A stretch of DNA of 64,000 nt from a virus. The stretch lies in IMG/VR virus record IMGVR_UViG_3300030329_003698, positions 8,517 to 72,516 of that record; one strand, written 5' to 3'. Shown here one piece after another: positions 24,838-33,504 of the stretch (position 1 is its first letter; every line of letters begins with the position of its first letter). Under the pieces are notes generated by a model, which did not search any database, had not been told where the DNA came from, and saw only the letters and a list, made by a program, of their open reading frames with translations. The translations under genes and the position numbers were made by a program.

Positions 24838-24841
24838 TATG
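24832..24841 (+). promoter_or_regulatory. GTATAATAT phage promoter element, copy 4
   Basis: GTATAATATGTTATGG with TATAAT at 24833-24838, overlapping the dCMP deaminase stop. A second box, TATAAATA (T4 late-promoter consensus), lies at 24854-24861. No -35 is seen. Transcription would enter the structured leader at 24889-24992. Confidence 0.5.
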
Positions 24842-24888
24842 TTATGGTTGGGATATAAATAGCCCACTCCTTTTTAAAGGCTGGAGCT

Positions 24889-24992
24889 AGAGCGGCACTT
24901 TCTCAACCTGCCATTGAGCAGTTACGCATTAAATTCATCTTATAGTGTCAACATTGGTATAGCGTGTGTAACTTTTCTTTAGGTGTCGCTCT
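24889..24992 (+). ncRNA. Candidate structured leader RNA (three-way junction)
   Basis: Closing stem AGAGCGGCACTT (24889-24900) pairs with AGGTGTCGCTCT (24981-24992) with a few wobbles. Inside it are a 5-bp hairpin CTCAA/TTGAG (24902-24918) and a 9-bp stem GTTACGCAT/GTGTGTAAC (24921-24972, wobbles). TTTTAAC follows the closing stem. It lies between a promoter element and the SNase gene, whose ATG has no close Shine-Dalgarno. It may be a leader that controls that gene, a terminator/attenuator, or a free small RNA. The pairing is seen by eye, not computed. Confidence 0.45.
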
Positions 24993-25003
24993 TTTAACAT
25001 ACA

Positions 25004-25441
25004 ATGGCAACAAGAATATTTCATAATGGCCCTCCTTTGAGGATGAGGAAAACAGTCATGCAAGAGCCTCCCAAGGGAATAACCACTGACTGCAAAGTTG
25101 TACGGGTCGTTGACGGAGATACGGTAGATATAGAGATCACAAGAACCCTCCGTATCAGGCTTCTTGATTGCTGGGCGCCAGAAACTCGCTCTTCAGATCC
25201 TAATGAAAAAGCTAAAGGTTATGACTCTAAGAAATATTTGCACAACCTTTTAAACGAAAAGTTTTACAACGATCTGGCAGCTAGAAAATCTAAACAGGTG
25301 ACCCTTTTCATACCGGCTGACGAAAAAGGCGAAATAAAAGACAACTTCACCTTTAGTAGAGTCCTCGGCAGATTGTTTGTCGACGGGCAAGATGTTTCTG
25401 AGTTAATGGTTAAGGCCGGAAAGGCTACAGAAAAAAAATGA
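25004..25441 (+). CDS. Staphylococcal nuclease-like (SNase/TNase) protein
   Basis: 145 residues. VVRVVDGDTVDIEI, RIRLLDCWAPE and GRLFVDGQDVSELMV are the SNase motifs: the calcium-binding Asp/Thr and the catalytic Arg in the OB-fold core. It would hydrolyse DNA or RNA phosphodiesters, for example host DNA. Unlike most SNases it has no signal peptide, so it acts in the cytoplasm. It follows the structured leader candidate. Confidence 0.85.
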   Translation: MATRIFHNGPPLRMRKTVMQEPPKGITTDCKVVRVVDGDTVDIEITRTLRIRLLDCWAPETRSSDPNEKAKGYDSKKYLHNLLNEKFYNDLAARKSKQVTLFIPADEKGEIKDNFTFSRVLGRLFVDGQDVSELMVKAGKATEKK

Positions 25442-25599
25442 ACCTCAAAGGAATAAAAAGCGACAAACCATACACAATGCGGCTAGCCGATGGAAGAGAA
25501 AAATCTTTCGGAACCGGTTACGATTTATGGAAGTGGTACAATAAGTATCGCTCTCAAGGACAAATAAAAAATAGGCGCAAAAAGGCAAAGACAAATTAA
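25438..25599 (+). CDS. 53-residue basic protein, unknown
   Basis: ATG overlaps the SNase stop (ATGA). The sequence has MRLADGREKSFGTGYDLWKWY and a basic tail (NRRKKAK), suggesting nucleic-acid contact. It is too short for family assignment. It ends two bases before the RNR gene. Confidence 0.55.
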   Translation: MNLKGIKSDKPYTMRLADGREKSFGTGYDLWKWYNKYRSQGQIKNRRKKAKTN

Positions 25600-25601
25600 T
25601 A

Positions 25602-27785
25602 ATGTCTGTAAAAGAATTAGAAGGCTACACTTTTGTTTCTAAATACGCACGATGGATACCAGAAAAGAAGAGAAGGGAGACTTGGAAAGAATCAGTTGAT
25701 CGCGTCAAAGGGATGATGCTTGAATCTTATCCAGATGCTAAAGAAGATATTGAGTGGGCTTACGACATGATGCACAAAAAGAGAGTCTTAGGCTCTCAAA
25801 GGGCTTTACAATTTGGTGGATCACCCATCCTAAAGCACAACGCCCGTGTTTATAATTGTATCGCGTCATTCATAGATCGTCCAAGATTCTTTCAAGAGTG
25901 CATGTATCTTCTCTTATGTGGTTGTGGAACAGGGTTCTCTGTCCAGAAACACCATGTGGACAAACTTCCTAAGATTGTTCACAAGAAAGAGGGCAGCAAG
26001 AAATTCACCATCCCAGACACAATAGAGGGGTGGTCTGATGCTGTTGGAGTTTTAGTCAGTAGCTACCTAGAAAACTCTGGCTTGTTTCCAGAGTATGAAG
26101 GAAAGAGTGTAACCTTTGATTACTCCGAGATCAGACCAGCAGGCTCCTTCCTAAGCTCAAGCTCTGGAAAAGCCCCCGGTCCAGAACCTCTGAAAAAAGC
26201 CCTAACTAACATCAAGAAGGTTTTAGACAAGGCGATGAAGGATGGTCTTTTTTCAAATAGAAAGCTGAGACCTATAGATGTCTACGATGTTGTTATGCAT
26301 GCTGCTGATGCTGTTATTTCTGGCGGGGTACGTCGAAGTGCTACGATTTGCCTTTTTTCGGCAGACGACCAAGAAATGGCATTGGCCAAGACTGGCAATT
26401 GGTTTCATGATAATCCTCAACGTGGTCGCTCTAATAATTCTGCTCTCTTGCTCAGGGGTGAAACCACTGCTGAACAATTCTCCTCTTTGATGAAGTCTGT
26501 CAGAGAGTTTGGAGAGCCGGGGTTTGTGTGGTCGGATTCAACAGAGTTTGTCGTCAACCCGTGTGTGGAAATTGGGCTATATCCTGTAGACGAAGAGACA
26601 GGAGAAACAGGGTGGCAAGCGTGCAATCTAAGCACAATTAACTGTGCAAAAATAAAAAACAAGGAAGACTTTCTGGAGTCTTGCAAAGCTGCTTCCATTA
26701 TTGGAACTCTGCAAGCTGGTTTCACTGATCTCCCCTATCTTGGGGAAACCACCGAAAGAATACTACGCAGAGAAGCCCTCCTTGGTGTGTCCATGACAGG
26801 AATCATGGAGCAACACGAGATATGTTTAAACCCGGATATCCAAAAGGAAGGAGCTAGATTTGTCAAGTCGGTCAACAAAGAAACAGCTAAAAAGATCGGA
26901 ATCAGTCAGGCTTCCAGAACGACTTGTGTTAAGCCTGAAGGTACTGCTAGTTGCATCCTCGGCACTAGTTCTGGGATTCATCCTCATCACGCCAAGCGTT
27001 ACATCAGGCGGGTCCAAGCCAACAAAATGGAAAACATCTACCAGCACTTTAAAAAAGAAAACCCCCGTGCCTGTGAAGAGTCGGTATGGTCTGCCAATGA
27101 TTCTGATGATGTTGTCTCTTTTTGTATAGAAGTTCCAGACGGTTCAAAACTAAAGAACCAAGTTGGAGCCATAGGTCTTTTGGGGTTTGTAAAAAGCACT
27201 CAGCAAAACTGGGTAATGGTTGGCAAAACAGATTCTTTATGCGTTCAGCCATATTTGCAGCACAATGTTTCTAATACCATCAACGTCAAGCCTGAAGAGT
27301 GGGAACAGGTAGAAAAGTTTATATATAAGAATCGCAAATATTTCTGTGGTGTTTCCCTGCTTCCTCTTAGCGGCGACAAGGATTACCCACAAGCTCCGTT
27401 CACGACAGTGTATCTTCCCAGTGAAATGGTGTCGCACTACGGTGACGGCGCCATGTTTGTTAGTGGACTTATAGAAGTTGCACTTAATTTATGGGAAGAT
27501 AATTTATGGGCGGCTTGTGATTCATTACTAGGGCTTGGTAAAAAAATAAAAGGTAATGGAAAACAAGAGTGGGCAGACAGATGTCAGCGCTTTGCCAACA
27601 AATATATGAAAGGCGATATAAAAAGGCTGACGTACTGTATGAAGGATGTTTATAACTGGAAGGAGTGGGTGGATATCAAGAGATCTTACAAGTCTGTAGA
27701 TTACACCCTGTGTATAGAAGAGCAGGACAACACAAAACCCGAGCAGGAATTAGCCTGTGCAGGAGGTGTCTGTGAAATTATTTAA
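25602..27785 (+). CDS. nrdJ: Class II (B12-dependent) ribonucleotide reductase
   Basis: 727 residues, like the monomeric cobalamin-dependent ribonucleoside-triphosphate reductase of Lactobacillus. Seen: NARVYNCIAS (redox Cys), NPCVEIGL and CNLSTINCAKI (radical/active-site region), GTASCILGTSSGIHPHHAKR, and the C-terminal thiol pair CAGGVC for reduction by thioredoxin. It reduces NTPs to dNTPs without oxygen dependence, so it works in oxic and anoxic hosts. It starts the dNTP module. Its end overlaps the dUTPase gene. The host must provide or import cobalamin. Confidence 0.93.
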   Translation: MSVKELEGYTFVSKYARWIPEKKRRETWKESVDRVKGMMLESYPDAKEDIEWAYDMMHKKRVLGSQRALQFGGSPILKHNARVYNCIASFIDRPRFFQECMYLLLCGCGTGFSVQKHHVDKLPKIVHKKEGSKKFTIPDTIEGWSDAVGVLVSSYLENSGLFPEYEGKSVTFDYSEIRPAGSFLSSSSGKAPGPEPLKKALTNIKKVLDKAMKDGLFSNRKLRPIDVYDVVMHAADAVISGGVRRSATICLFSADDQEMALAKTGNWFHDNPQRGRSNNSALLLRGETTAEQFSSLMKSVREFGEPGFVWSDSTEFVVNPCVEIGLYPVDEETGETGWQACNLSTINCAKIKNKEDFLESCKAASIIGTLQAGFTDLPYLGETTERILRREALLGVSMTGIMEQHEICLNPDIQKEGARFVKSVNKETAKKIGISQASRTTCVKPEGTASCILGTSSGIHPHHAKRYIRRVQANKMENIYQHFKKENPRACEESVWSANDSDDVVSFCIEVPDGSKLKNQVGAIGLLGFVKSTQQNWVMVGKTDSLCVQPYLQHNVSNTINVKPEEWEQVEKFIYKNRKYFCGVSLLPLSGDKDYPQAPFTTVYLPSEMVSHYGDGAMFVSGLIEVALNLWEDNLWAACDSLLGLGKKIKGNGKQEWADRCQRFANKYMKGDIKRLTYCMKDVYNWKEWVDIKRSYKSVDYTLCIEEQDNTKPEQELACAGGVCEII

Positions 27786-28242
27786 CTGGACAGGAGAAAA
27801 CATGGGAGGAAATCCAGAGGTGGGTTCAATTGAAGTTCAAAAACTTAGGCCAACGGCAAAGCTTCCTTCAAAGGCCCATAACACAGACGCTGGCTTTGAT
27901 CTGTACGCAGACAGAGCCTACGACATTGAGGTGGGTCGTACAATACTCATCTCCACCGGCATCTCAATGGCAATCCCAAGAGGCTATGCAGGAATGATCT
28001 GGGACAGGTCTTCCATGGGAGTAAAGGGGTTGCACAGATTTGCTGGGGTTATTGACTCGGATTACAGAGGCGAAATTAAAGTGTGTATACACAATGCCTC
28101 TGGAGACCATTATAAAATAGCCGAAGGCGATAAAGTGGCGCAGCTTGTTATACAATCCGTGCCATCATTTTTCTTGAGACAAGTGGATACATTGGAGGAA
28201 ACAGAACGTGGTAACAAAGGGTTTGGTAGTTCTGGCAAATAG
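27772..28242 (+). CDS. dut: dUTPase (dUTP nucleotidohydrolase)
   Basis: About 156 residues. All five trimeric-dUTPase motifs can be followed: AGFDLYA, WDRSSMG, GVIDSDYRGEIKV, GDKVAQLVI and RGNKGFGSSG. The start is GTG 27772 (AGGAGG five bases upstream); ATG 27802 with AGGAG is nearly as good. It converts dUTP to dUMP, keeping uracil out of DNA and feeding ThyX. Confidence 0.92.
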   Translation: MKLFNWTGENMGGNPEVGSIEVQKLRPTAKLPSKAHNTDAGFDLYADRAYDIEVGRTILISTGISMAIPRGYAGMIWDRSSMGVKGLHRFAGVIDSDYRGEIKVCIHNASGDHYKIAEGDKVAQLVIQSVPSFFLRQVDTLEETERGNKGFGSSGK

Positions 28243-28253
28243 AAAAAACACCT

Positions 28254-28892
28254 ATGAAAAGAGGTCCAAAGAGATCACTAAAACCAAAAACCCCAAATCA
28301 GGCTGAATATATTAGAGCGATATCGGAAAATGATATTACATTTTGCGAAGGTCCAGCGGGGTCTGGTAAAACTAGCGTAGCTGTAGGATTGGCTTGCCAA
28401 TATCTAAAAGAGGGAAGGGTTCAAAAGATTATAATAACTAGACCGGTTGTTGAGTCTGGAAGAACAGGGTTGGGATTTTTACCGGGAAGCTTTAAAGAAA
28501 AGATACACCCATATCTTGTTCCTGTACTAGAAGAAATGAAACTATATCTGACAGAAGCGCAGGTAAAAAAGTTTCTTGATGATAATACTATAGAAATCGT
28601 TCCATTAGAATATATGAGAGGTAGAAACTTTCATAATTGTTTTATGATTTTGGATGAAGCTCAGAACACAACGCATGAGCAAATCAAAATGTTCATAACT
28701 CGTATAGGTAGAAAGTCTAAAGCGGTTGTGAACGGGGATATAGAACAGAGCGACCTACCTCCCAATGCTAGAGGGGCTTTGGAAAATTGCTTAGACAAGT
28801 TAGAAGACACTAATTTGGTTGGAATAGTAGAATTGACAGAAGATGATATTGTTAGAAATAGAATTATATCTGCAATATTATCCAGATTATAA
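28254..28892 (+). CDS. phoH: PhoH-like ATPase
   Basis: 212 residues. Walker A GPAGSGKT, the conserved RPVVESG and GFLPGS loops, Walker B MILDEAQN and GDIEQSDL are typical of PhoH-like P-loop proteins, very common in marine phages. The biochemical role is unsettled (RNA helicase/nuclease-associated). Its stop codon is immediately followed by the tRNA gene. Confidence 0.9.
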   Translation: MKRGPKRSLKPKTPNQAEYIRAISENDITFCEGPAGSGKTSVAVGLACQYLKEGRVQKIIITRPVVESGRTGLGFLPGSFKEKIHPYLVPVLEEMKLYLTEAQVKKFLDDNTIEIVPLEYMRGRNFHNCFMILDEAQNTTHEQIKMFITRIGRKSKAVVNGDIEQSDLPPNARGALENCLDKLEDTNLVGIVELTEDDIVRNRIISAILSRL

Positions 28893-28966
<74 letters not shown>

Positions 28967-29012
28967 CGTGCATCTACGTCCTCTGGACGGTATGATATAG
29001 AGGAGAAGAAAG

Positions 29013-29420
29013 ATGGAAGATCCGTTAAAGAGATTAATAGTAGACTGCGACGGAGTTATAGCTGATAAAAACCACGGTGGCGATTATTCTAAAGCTGGCC
29101 CCCTACAACACGGTATAGACCAAGTTAATAAGCTCTATGACATGGGCTATACTATTGTTCTGTATACTGCGAGATACGGAGATAGGGAAAAAGGTAATAT
29201 ACATCGTCAGTACGAGCGTGGCTATAGAGAGTGGACCGATTGGCTAGAAACACACGGGGTGAAATACCACCATGCTTATATGGGAAAGCCCGCTGGTGTA
29301 ATTTATATAGATGACAAGGCCGCCAGAGTTCGTGGAGACGACCAGTCTGGATGGTCTGAAGTATGGAAAGAAGTGTCTGACTTAGAAGGAAAAGATAGAT
29401 ACGGAAATCCGACCCAATGA
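29013..29420 (+). CDS. HAD-superfamily phosphatase-like protein
   Basis: 135 residues. LIVDCDGVIADKN (motif I, nucleophile Asp), VLYTAR (motif II) and GKPAGVIYIDDKA (motifs III/IV) are present with a minimal cap. Such short HADs are phosphatases of sugar or nucleotide phosphates. AGAGGAG lies before the ATG. It could serve the glycan clusters. Confidence 0.8.
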   Translation: MEDPLKRLIVDCDGVIADKNHGGDYSKAGPLQHGIDQVNKLYDMGYTIVLYTARYGDREKGNIHRQYERGYREWTDWLETHGVKYHHAYMGKPAGVIYIDDKAARVRGDDQSGWSEVWKEVSDLEGKDRYGNPTQ

Positions 29421-29749
29421 GTTTTGCCAAACTGTTTCATAAATATGCTTACCCCTTTGCTTTTGCACAGCTATGGATTTTTATTGGCGTGGCTTCTGCT
29501 GCTGATCTTTATATCTCTATCAAAACACGGGAATATCTATACGAAATGGAGATGAATCCCATTGGCAGATTCTTAATAGAGGCCGATGATGGAGATGTAG
29601 CCCTGTTTATGGGAATCAAGTGTGCTGGAACAGTTATAGCTTTAGGTATACTGATTTTGCTATACCACTTTAAAAGAAGATGGGCTTGGTATTCTGTTTA
29701 TTCTCTGACATTTATGCAGCTTGGTGTTTTAGCCATGTTGGGAAGCTAG
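29417..29749 (+). CDS. Multi-pass small membrane protein
   Basis: 110 residues with three hydrophobic segments: FAFAQLWIFIGVASAADLYI, ALFMGIKCAGTVIALGILIL and WYSVYSLTFMQLGVLAML. EMNPIGRFLIE lies between the first two. It overlaps the previous stop. Unknown function; envelope location expected. Confidence 0.65.
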   Translation: MSFAKLFHKYAYPFAFAQLWIFIGVASAADLYISIKTREYLYEMEMNPIGRFLIEADDGDVALFMGIKCAGTVIALGILILLYHFKRRWAWYSVYSLTFMQLGVLAMLGS

Positions 29750-29751
29750 CC

Positions 29752-30024
29752 ATGTTTAGTTTTTGGAAAACCCAAAAGAAACTAAAAAACAAAAAGTATA
29801 TACAGCAGACTCTAGCTGGAAAACCTTTTAGAATTTTTGGCATAGAACAACTACAGCAAATTAAAGATATTGCACAGACTAGCAACATGATAGGTGGCAA
29901 CGTAGTATTCACATTGTCAGACAACTTGGAAAATGTTAGAAATGTTTGTGAGCAGATCTGCGAAAACAAAGACAACAACAAGGCGTTACAAGAGATTATA
30001 TCCGACTTAGAAAAGATGTTGTAA
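29752..30024 (+). CDS. Small protein, unknown function
   Basis: 90 residues from the ATG at 29752, with GGAAGC upstream; earlier in-frame starts would lie inside the membrane protein gene. Basic N-terminus (KTQKKLKNKK), helical C-terminus. Not recognised. Confidence 0.6.
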   Translation: MFSFWKTQKKLKNKKYIQQTLAGKPFRIFGIEQLQQIKDIAQTSNMIGGNVVFTLSDNLENVRNVCEQICENKDNNKALQEIISDLEKML

Positions 30025-30398
30025 TGCCTACATACCAGTACCAATGTGACAACTGCGACCACTATTTTGAAATAGTCCAGTCGATGAAGGATAAAAAAAA
30101 GAAGACGTGTCCAGAATGCAAAAAGCCAAAGCTCAAAAGGCTTCTAGGCCAGCCGATGATTTTTGTAAAAGGCGAGCCAAGCACGATTGGGCATTGGGCT
30201 GAGAGAAACACAGAAAAGATGGGCAGGTACGAGCTAGGGGATAGAACAGGACAGCAAAAAGAGGCAAACGAAAAAGCCAAAAAACAACCTTCTGAAAAAC
30301 AGCCTTGGTATAAAAAACATCAGACGGCTTCCAATTCAGAAGTTTCAAAGATGAGCGAGTCGCAGAAGCAGCGGTATATTAAAGATGGGAAGAAATAA
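30024..30398 (+). CDS. FmdB-type zinc-ribbon protein
   Basis: 124 residues. The N-terminal zinc ribbon begins MPTYQYQCDNCDHYFE and closes with CPECKKPKLKRLLG, which is the FmdB/CxxC-CxxC family signature. The C-terminal half is polar, charged and probably disordered. FmdB-like proteins occur often in large phages with unknown roles, possibly transcriptional. Confidence 0.8.
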   Translation: MPTYQYQCDNCDHYFEIVQSMKDKKKKTCPECKKPKLKRLLGQPMIFVKGEPSTIGHWAERNTEKMGRYELGDRTGQQKEANEKAKKQPSEKQPWYKKHQTASNSEVSKMSESQKQRYIKDGKK

Positions 30399-30622
30399 TG
30401 GCAAAAGGTGAAGCTCCTCATAAAGCTCTAGTAAGAATGACCATTAGTGTACACGAGGTCTTGAAAAACGGAGAGTGTTCTGGTACAGTGATGCCTCTAG
30501 AAGAATTGCAGAAGTATGGATTCAATAGTGATACAATCTCGGTAATGGTTAATGGTAGAGACAAATATGATTGTCTCAAGAGACTAATGAACAAGATAAG
30601 AGAGTTTCACGACGGAGATTAG
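30398..30622 (+). CDS. Small protein, unknown function
   Basis: 74 residues. KALVRMTISVHEVLKNGE suggests a small alpha/beta domain. Starts at the last base of the preceding stop codon. Not recognised. Confidence 0.6.
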   Translation: MAKGEAPHKALVRMTISVHEVLKNGECSGTVMPLEELQKYGFNSDTISVMVNGRDKYDCLKRLMNKIREFHDGD

Positions 30623-30624
30623 TT

Positions 30625-30927
30625 ATGGACTTTTTTGAAAAAGAGAAGCCCCGTAAAGAGAACGCAGAACCGCCGCCAGAACTTGTTGAAACTTTGTTTG
30701 ACTGTATTAATTGCGGAAGACTCCTTCTCAAAACACTAAAAGCAAAATCAGTAGATTCCACCACTAAAGTCAGAGCATACTGTAGTGAGTGTCAGGAGTT
30801 CAGTTTTGCCAAAGATGTTTCTGGAGCTTTTTTTGTTGCTCCAGCAGAGGGTATTAAAATAATAAACGCAGAAACATCCAAAGACAATAAAATACACACA
30901 ATATATACGGAGGCTCATGATGTCTAG
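30625..30927 (+). CDS. Zinc-ribbon protein, unknown function
   Basis: 100 residues from the ATG at 30625 (GGAG eight bases upstream). Cysteine pairs CINC and CSEC about 35 residues apart form a probable zinc ribbon. It is the second ribbon protein within 1 kb, suggesting nucleic-acid or polymerase-binding accessory factors. Confidence 0.6.
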   Translation: MDFFEKEKPRKENAEPPPELVETLFDCINCGRLLLKTLKAKSVDSTTKVRAYCSECQEFSFAKDVSGAFFVAPAEGIKIINAETSKDNKIHTIYTEAHDV

Positions 30928-31276
30928 ACATGAGAATGAGCAAATAGATTTTAAAGCTCCTGATGCGTGGGACTCTTTGGCTTCTGGCTTTACCAAAGAG
31001 GGGGAAGACTGCGACGTAGATAATCTAAAATGCTATGCAAAAAAGGTGTACAAGTGGAGGGGCGACGAAAGCTCAACAATCTATTATTTAAAGTTTGCCA
31101 GAGGGCGGATTTTCGACCCTTGGGGAACATTCGCTGGTAGAGAACGGTCTGCTGATCTGGAATGGAAGAAAGTTTCTTCTGGGGTCTTTGAACAATACCA
31201 CAAGTATCTGTGTAATAGAAATAGCAGACATCTAACACAGGCTGAAAGGATAATCATAGATGCCAACCAAAAATAA
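30920..31276 (+). CDS. Unknown protein
   Basis: 118 residues. CGGAGG favours the second of two ATGs (30920). RGRIFDPWGTFAGRE and SRHLTQAERI are visible but no family is recognised. Overlaps neighbours at both ends. Confidence 0.6.
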   Translation: MSRHENEQIDFKAPDAWDSLASGFTKEGEDCDVDNLKCYAKKVYKWRGDESSTIYYLKFARGRIFDPWGTFAGRERSADLEWKKVSSGVFEQYHKYLCNRNSRHLTQAERIIIDANQK

Positions 31277-31595
31277 AGGACCGTTGACAAAAGTAGAAAA
31301 GTTCTACATAGAAAACAACAAGGATTTCCCAGCAAAGAAAATTGCTGAAGATCTAGGTAGATCCACCAAAGCGGTATCAAAACACCTTGACTCTGTTGAG
31401 AAAGAGAGAGTTGGCAGTGTTGCAAAAAGCAAAGATGAAACTCCTGACACAAACTCGGCGGGAGAATTGATGAGTAGAAATGAAAAATATGGTGTAACTG
31501 TGATGAACGAGTCAGCGTCAATGGCTGGCGAGTCATCGAAAGGTCCAAAGAATAATTTTAATCCAAACATCATGTATAAGATAAAGGACGATTAA
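31260..31595 (+). CDS. Small protein with helix-turn-helix-like N-terminus
   Basis: 111 residues. FYIENNKDFPAKKIAEDLGR and STKAVSKHL read as a helix-turn-helix of the resolvase/LuxR-like type. The rest is polar and disordered. It could be a DNA-binding regulator; the evidence is the motif only. Confidence 0.55.
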   Translation: MPTKNKGPLTKVEKFYIENNKDFPAKKIAEDLGRSTKAVSKHLDSVEKERVGSVAKSKDETPDTNSAGELMSRNEKYGVTVMNESASMAGESSKGPKNNFNPNIMYKIKDD

Positions 31596-32071
31596 TGGCT
31601 TACGTTTGTACTGCGCCTGATCTACACACGGCCCAACTGGTAGAGGCAGGCACAATATGGATGGCAGAACTGTCAAACGGAGAAACTGTATATCAGGACG
31701 ATGGCAGAAAAGATGTTGAACCAGAAAGTGCTTGGATTAGACTTGGGATGTACTGCAAGGATAACAACGTCCATATAACTTGCTTTACAATCCAAAACGG
31801 AACAAACACCGTTCAAATCAAAGAAGACGCCGATGGTTACTTCTTTTGCAAAGGGGCTGGAGGCTTCCTGTTTACATCAGACGGCGAGACATATCAGTCG
31901 TATATAATCGGAACTTTGAACGATGGTCTTTTGCGGGTTCACACATACAATGTACCAGAATTAACTCTACATCTTTCTGAGAATAGAGATCCGGCAGAAG
32001 CCGGGGAGTGTTTGATAACAAAACAAGGTGTATTAAGTGGCGAAAAACAGAAGCGAGAAGAGCAGGTATAA
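31595..32071 (+). CDS. Unknown beta-rich protein
   Basis: 158 residues, with beta-rich segments such as TIWMAELSNGETVYQDD and SAWIRLGMYCKD. No known family. Overlaps the next gene by 35 bases. Confidence 0.6.
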   Translation: MAYVCTAPDLHTAQLVEAGTIWMAELSNGETVYQDDGRKDVEPESAWIRLGMYCKDNNVHITCFTIQNGTNTVQIKEDADGYFFCKGAGGFLFTSDGETYQSYIIGTLNDGLLRVHTYNVPELTLHLSENRDPAEAGECLITKQGVLSGEKQKREEQV

Positions 32072-32477
32072 ATCACCTTCAACCGGAGAATATTGCACAG
32101 CGGCACAGTACATAGCGGAATTGATGTGTCAGAGAATGGCCGAAAAGGAAAACAAAGGATCTCTGGCTTACAAGTTCTGGAATACAGACAAGTGGAAAAA
32201 CGCTTACAAACACCAGTTGGTGCTTGCTAATAGGCTGGTGAAAAAACACGATGAGAGGGCTATTATAAAAGCCTTACAAAGTAATCGTGGTCGCAATATA
32301 TTCTCACTTAGATTCCCCAAGCTTGAACAAATGATCAATCAAGCTGAGAAGGAGATAAAAAAGCTGGATGAAAAGGCCGACGTAATAAAACACGAAGAAA
32401 ACAGAACACATGTAAAAAGAAAGCGGTTCGGGAAAGAGAGCGAACTGTCAAAGCTAAGGAAGCTAGACGATGAATGA
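32037..32477 (+). CDS. Unknown basic helical protein
   Basis: 146 residues, GTG start with AAGG eight bases upstream. Highly charged and helical, with coiled-coil-like KLEQMINQAEKEIKKLDEKA. It lies directly before recA and could be a recombination accessory protein or nucleic-acid binder by position only. Confidence 0.55.
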   Translation: MAKNRSEKSRYKSPSTGEYCTAAQYIAELMCQRMAEKENKGSLAYKFWNTDKWKNAYKHQLVLANRLVKKHDERAIIKALQSNRGRNIFSLRFPKLEQMINQAEKEIKKLDEKADVIKHEENRTHVKRKRFGKESELSKLRKLDDE

Positions 32478-33504
32478 ATATTACGAAAAGGTAGAGAAGG
32501 ATATAATTAAAAAGTATGGCGAGATCATGATCGATTCTAATCTTGTCATAGAAGAAGATATTTTTACTATCCCTGTTAGCCCTGCAATAGATATTGGGTT
32601 GAATGGAGGAATCCCAGAAGGTAGCTGGGTCATTCTGTCTGGCGCGCCAAAATGTGGAAAGACCACGACAGCCTTGCAGATAGCCGCCAACTGTCAAACT
32701 GAAGAAGCTGGTGGCAGAATGGTTTACTATTTGAACGCCGAGGGTAGGTTTAAAAAGATGAACCTAAGTGGCGTAGAGGGGTTAAATCCCGATAAATTAA
32801 AAGTAATACAATCCACCCAAGGCAACATCTTAACAGCAGAAGACTTTTTGACTATTGCTACAAACATTATTAAAGATCATCCGGGCTGCGTAGTCATAAT
32901 AGACTCCGCTTCCGCCCTGTCTCCAGAAAAGGAGATGCTCAACGAGATTAATGGTCAAACCAGAGCAGGCACTCCCAAGCTGTTGTCCTCTTTTTGCAAA
33001 CAAATGGGGACCGTTGTTCCTATCCAAAACACCATCATTATTATTATTCAACACCTGATAGCTAACACCAGTGGTTATGGAAAAGCTTATATTGAAGACG
33101 GTGGTCAGAAAATCAAATACCAGTCTGACATCAAGCTAAGAGCCAAGGGTGTAAAAAGATGGAATGTTGGAAACTCTGATACACCAATTGGCCAGATAGT
33201 TTCTTGGGCCGTGGAACACTCGGCCTTGGGACCACCGGGAGCAGTGGTGGATAGCTATTTGAGATATGGAAAAGGAATTGATAGTGTTTATGAGTGGATC
33301 AACTTGGCGGCAGATTTTGGTCTGATCTCCAAGGCTGGAGCTTGGTTTAAATGCAACTTCATGGAAAACCACGAGGAAGAAGCCAAGGCTATGGAGTTTG
33401 ACCCTACTACTAAATTTCAGGGTCAAGAAAAGTTGTACAAGTTTCTACAAGAAAATCCTAAGCTTCTAGAGTTGTTAGAAGCTGATATTAAGTCCATGCT
33501 ATGA
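32470..33504 (+). CDS. recA: RecA/UvsX-type recombinase
   Basis: 344 residues. Walker A is GAPKCGKTT, Walker B VVIIDSASAL, and the catalytic-Glu segment is YYLNAEGRF. IIIIIQHLIANTSGYGK stands in the L2 region. It is diverged from bacterial RecA, so a phage recombinase like UvsX is likely. It forms filaments for strand exchange in recombination-dependent replication. It is followed by a nuclease-like gene, DnaB and primase, in one unit. Confidence 0.9.
   Translation: MNEYYEKVEKDIIKKYGEIMIDSNLVIEEDIFTIPVSPAIDIGLNGGIPEGSWVILSGAPKCGKTTTALQIAANCQTEEAGGRMVYYLNAEGRFKKMNLSGVEGLNPDKLKVIQSTQGNILTAEDFLTIATNIIKDHPGCVVIIDSASALSPEKEMLNEINGQTRAGTPKLLSSFCKQMGTVVPIQNTIIIIIQHLIANTSGYGKAYIEDGGQKIKYQSDIKLRAKGVKRWNVGNSDTPIGQIVSWAVEHSALGPPGAVVDSYLRYGKGIDSVYEWINLAADFGLISKAGAWFKCNFMENHEEEAKAMEFDPTTKFQGQEKLYKFLQENPKLLELLEADIKSML

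Noticed and set aside
28977-28989. Short hairpin CGTCC/GGACG after the tRNA
   Set aside because: Five base pairs and no T-run; too weak to call a terminator.
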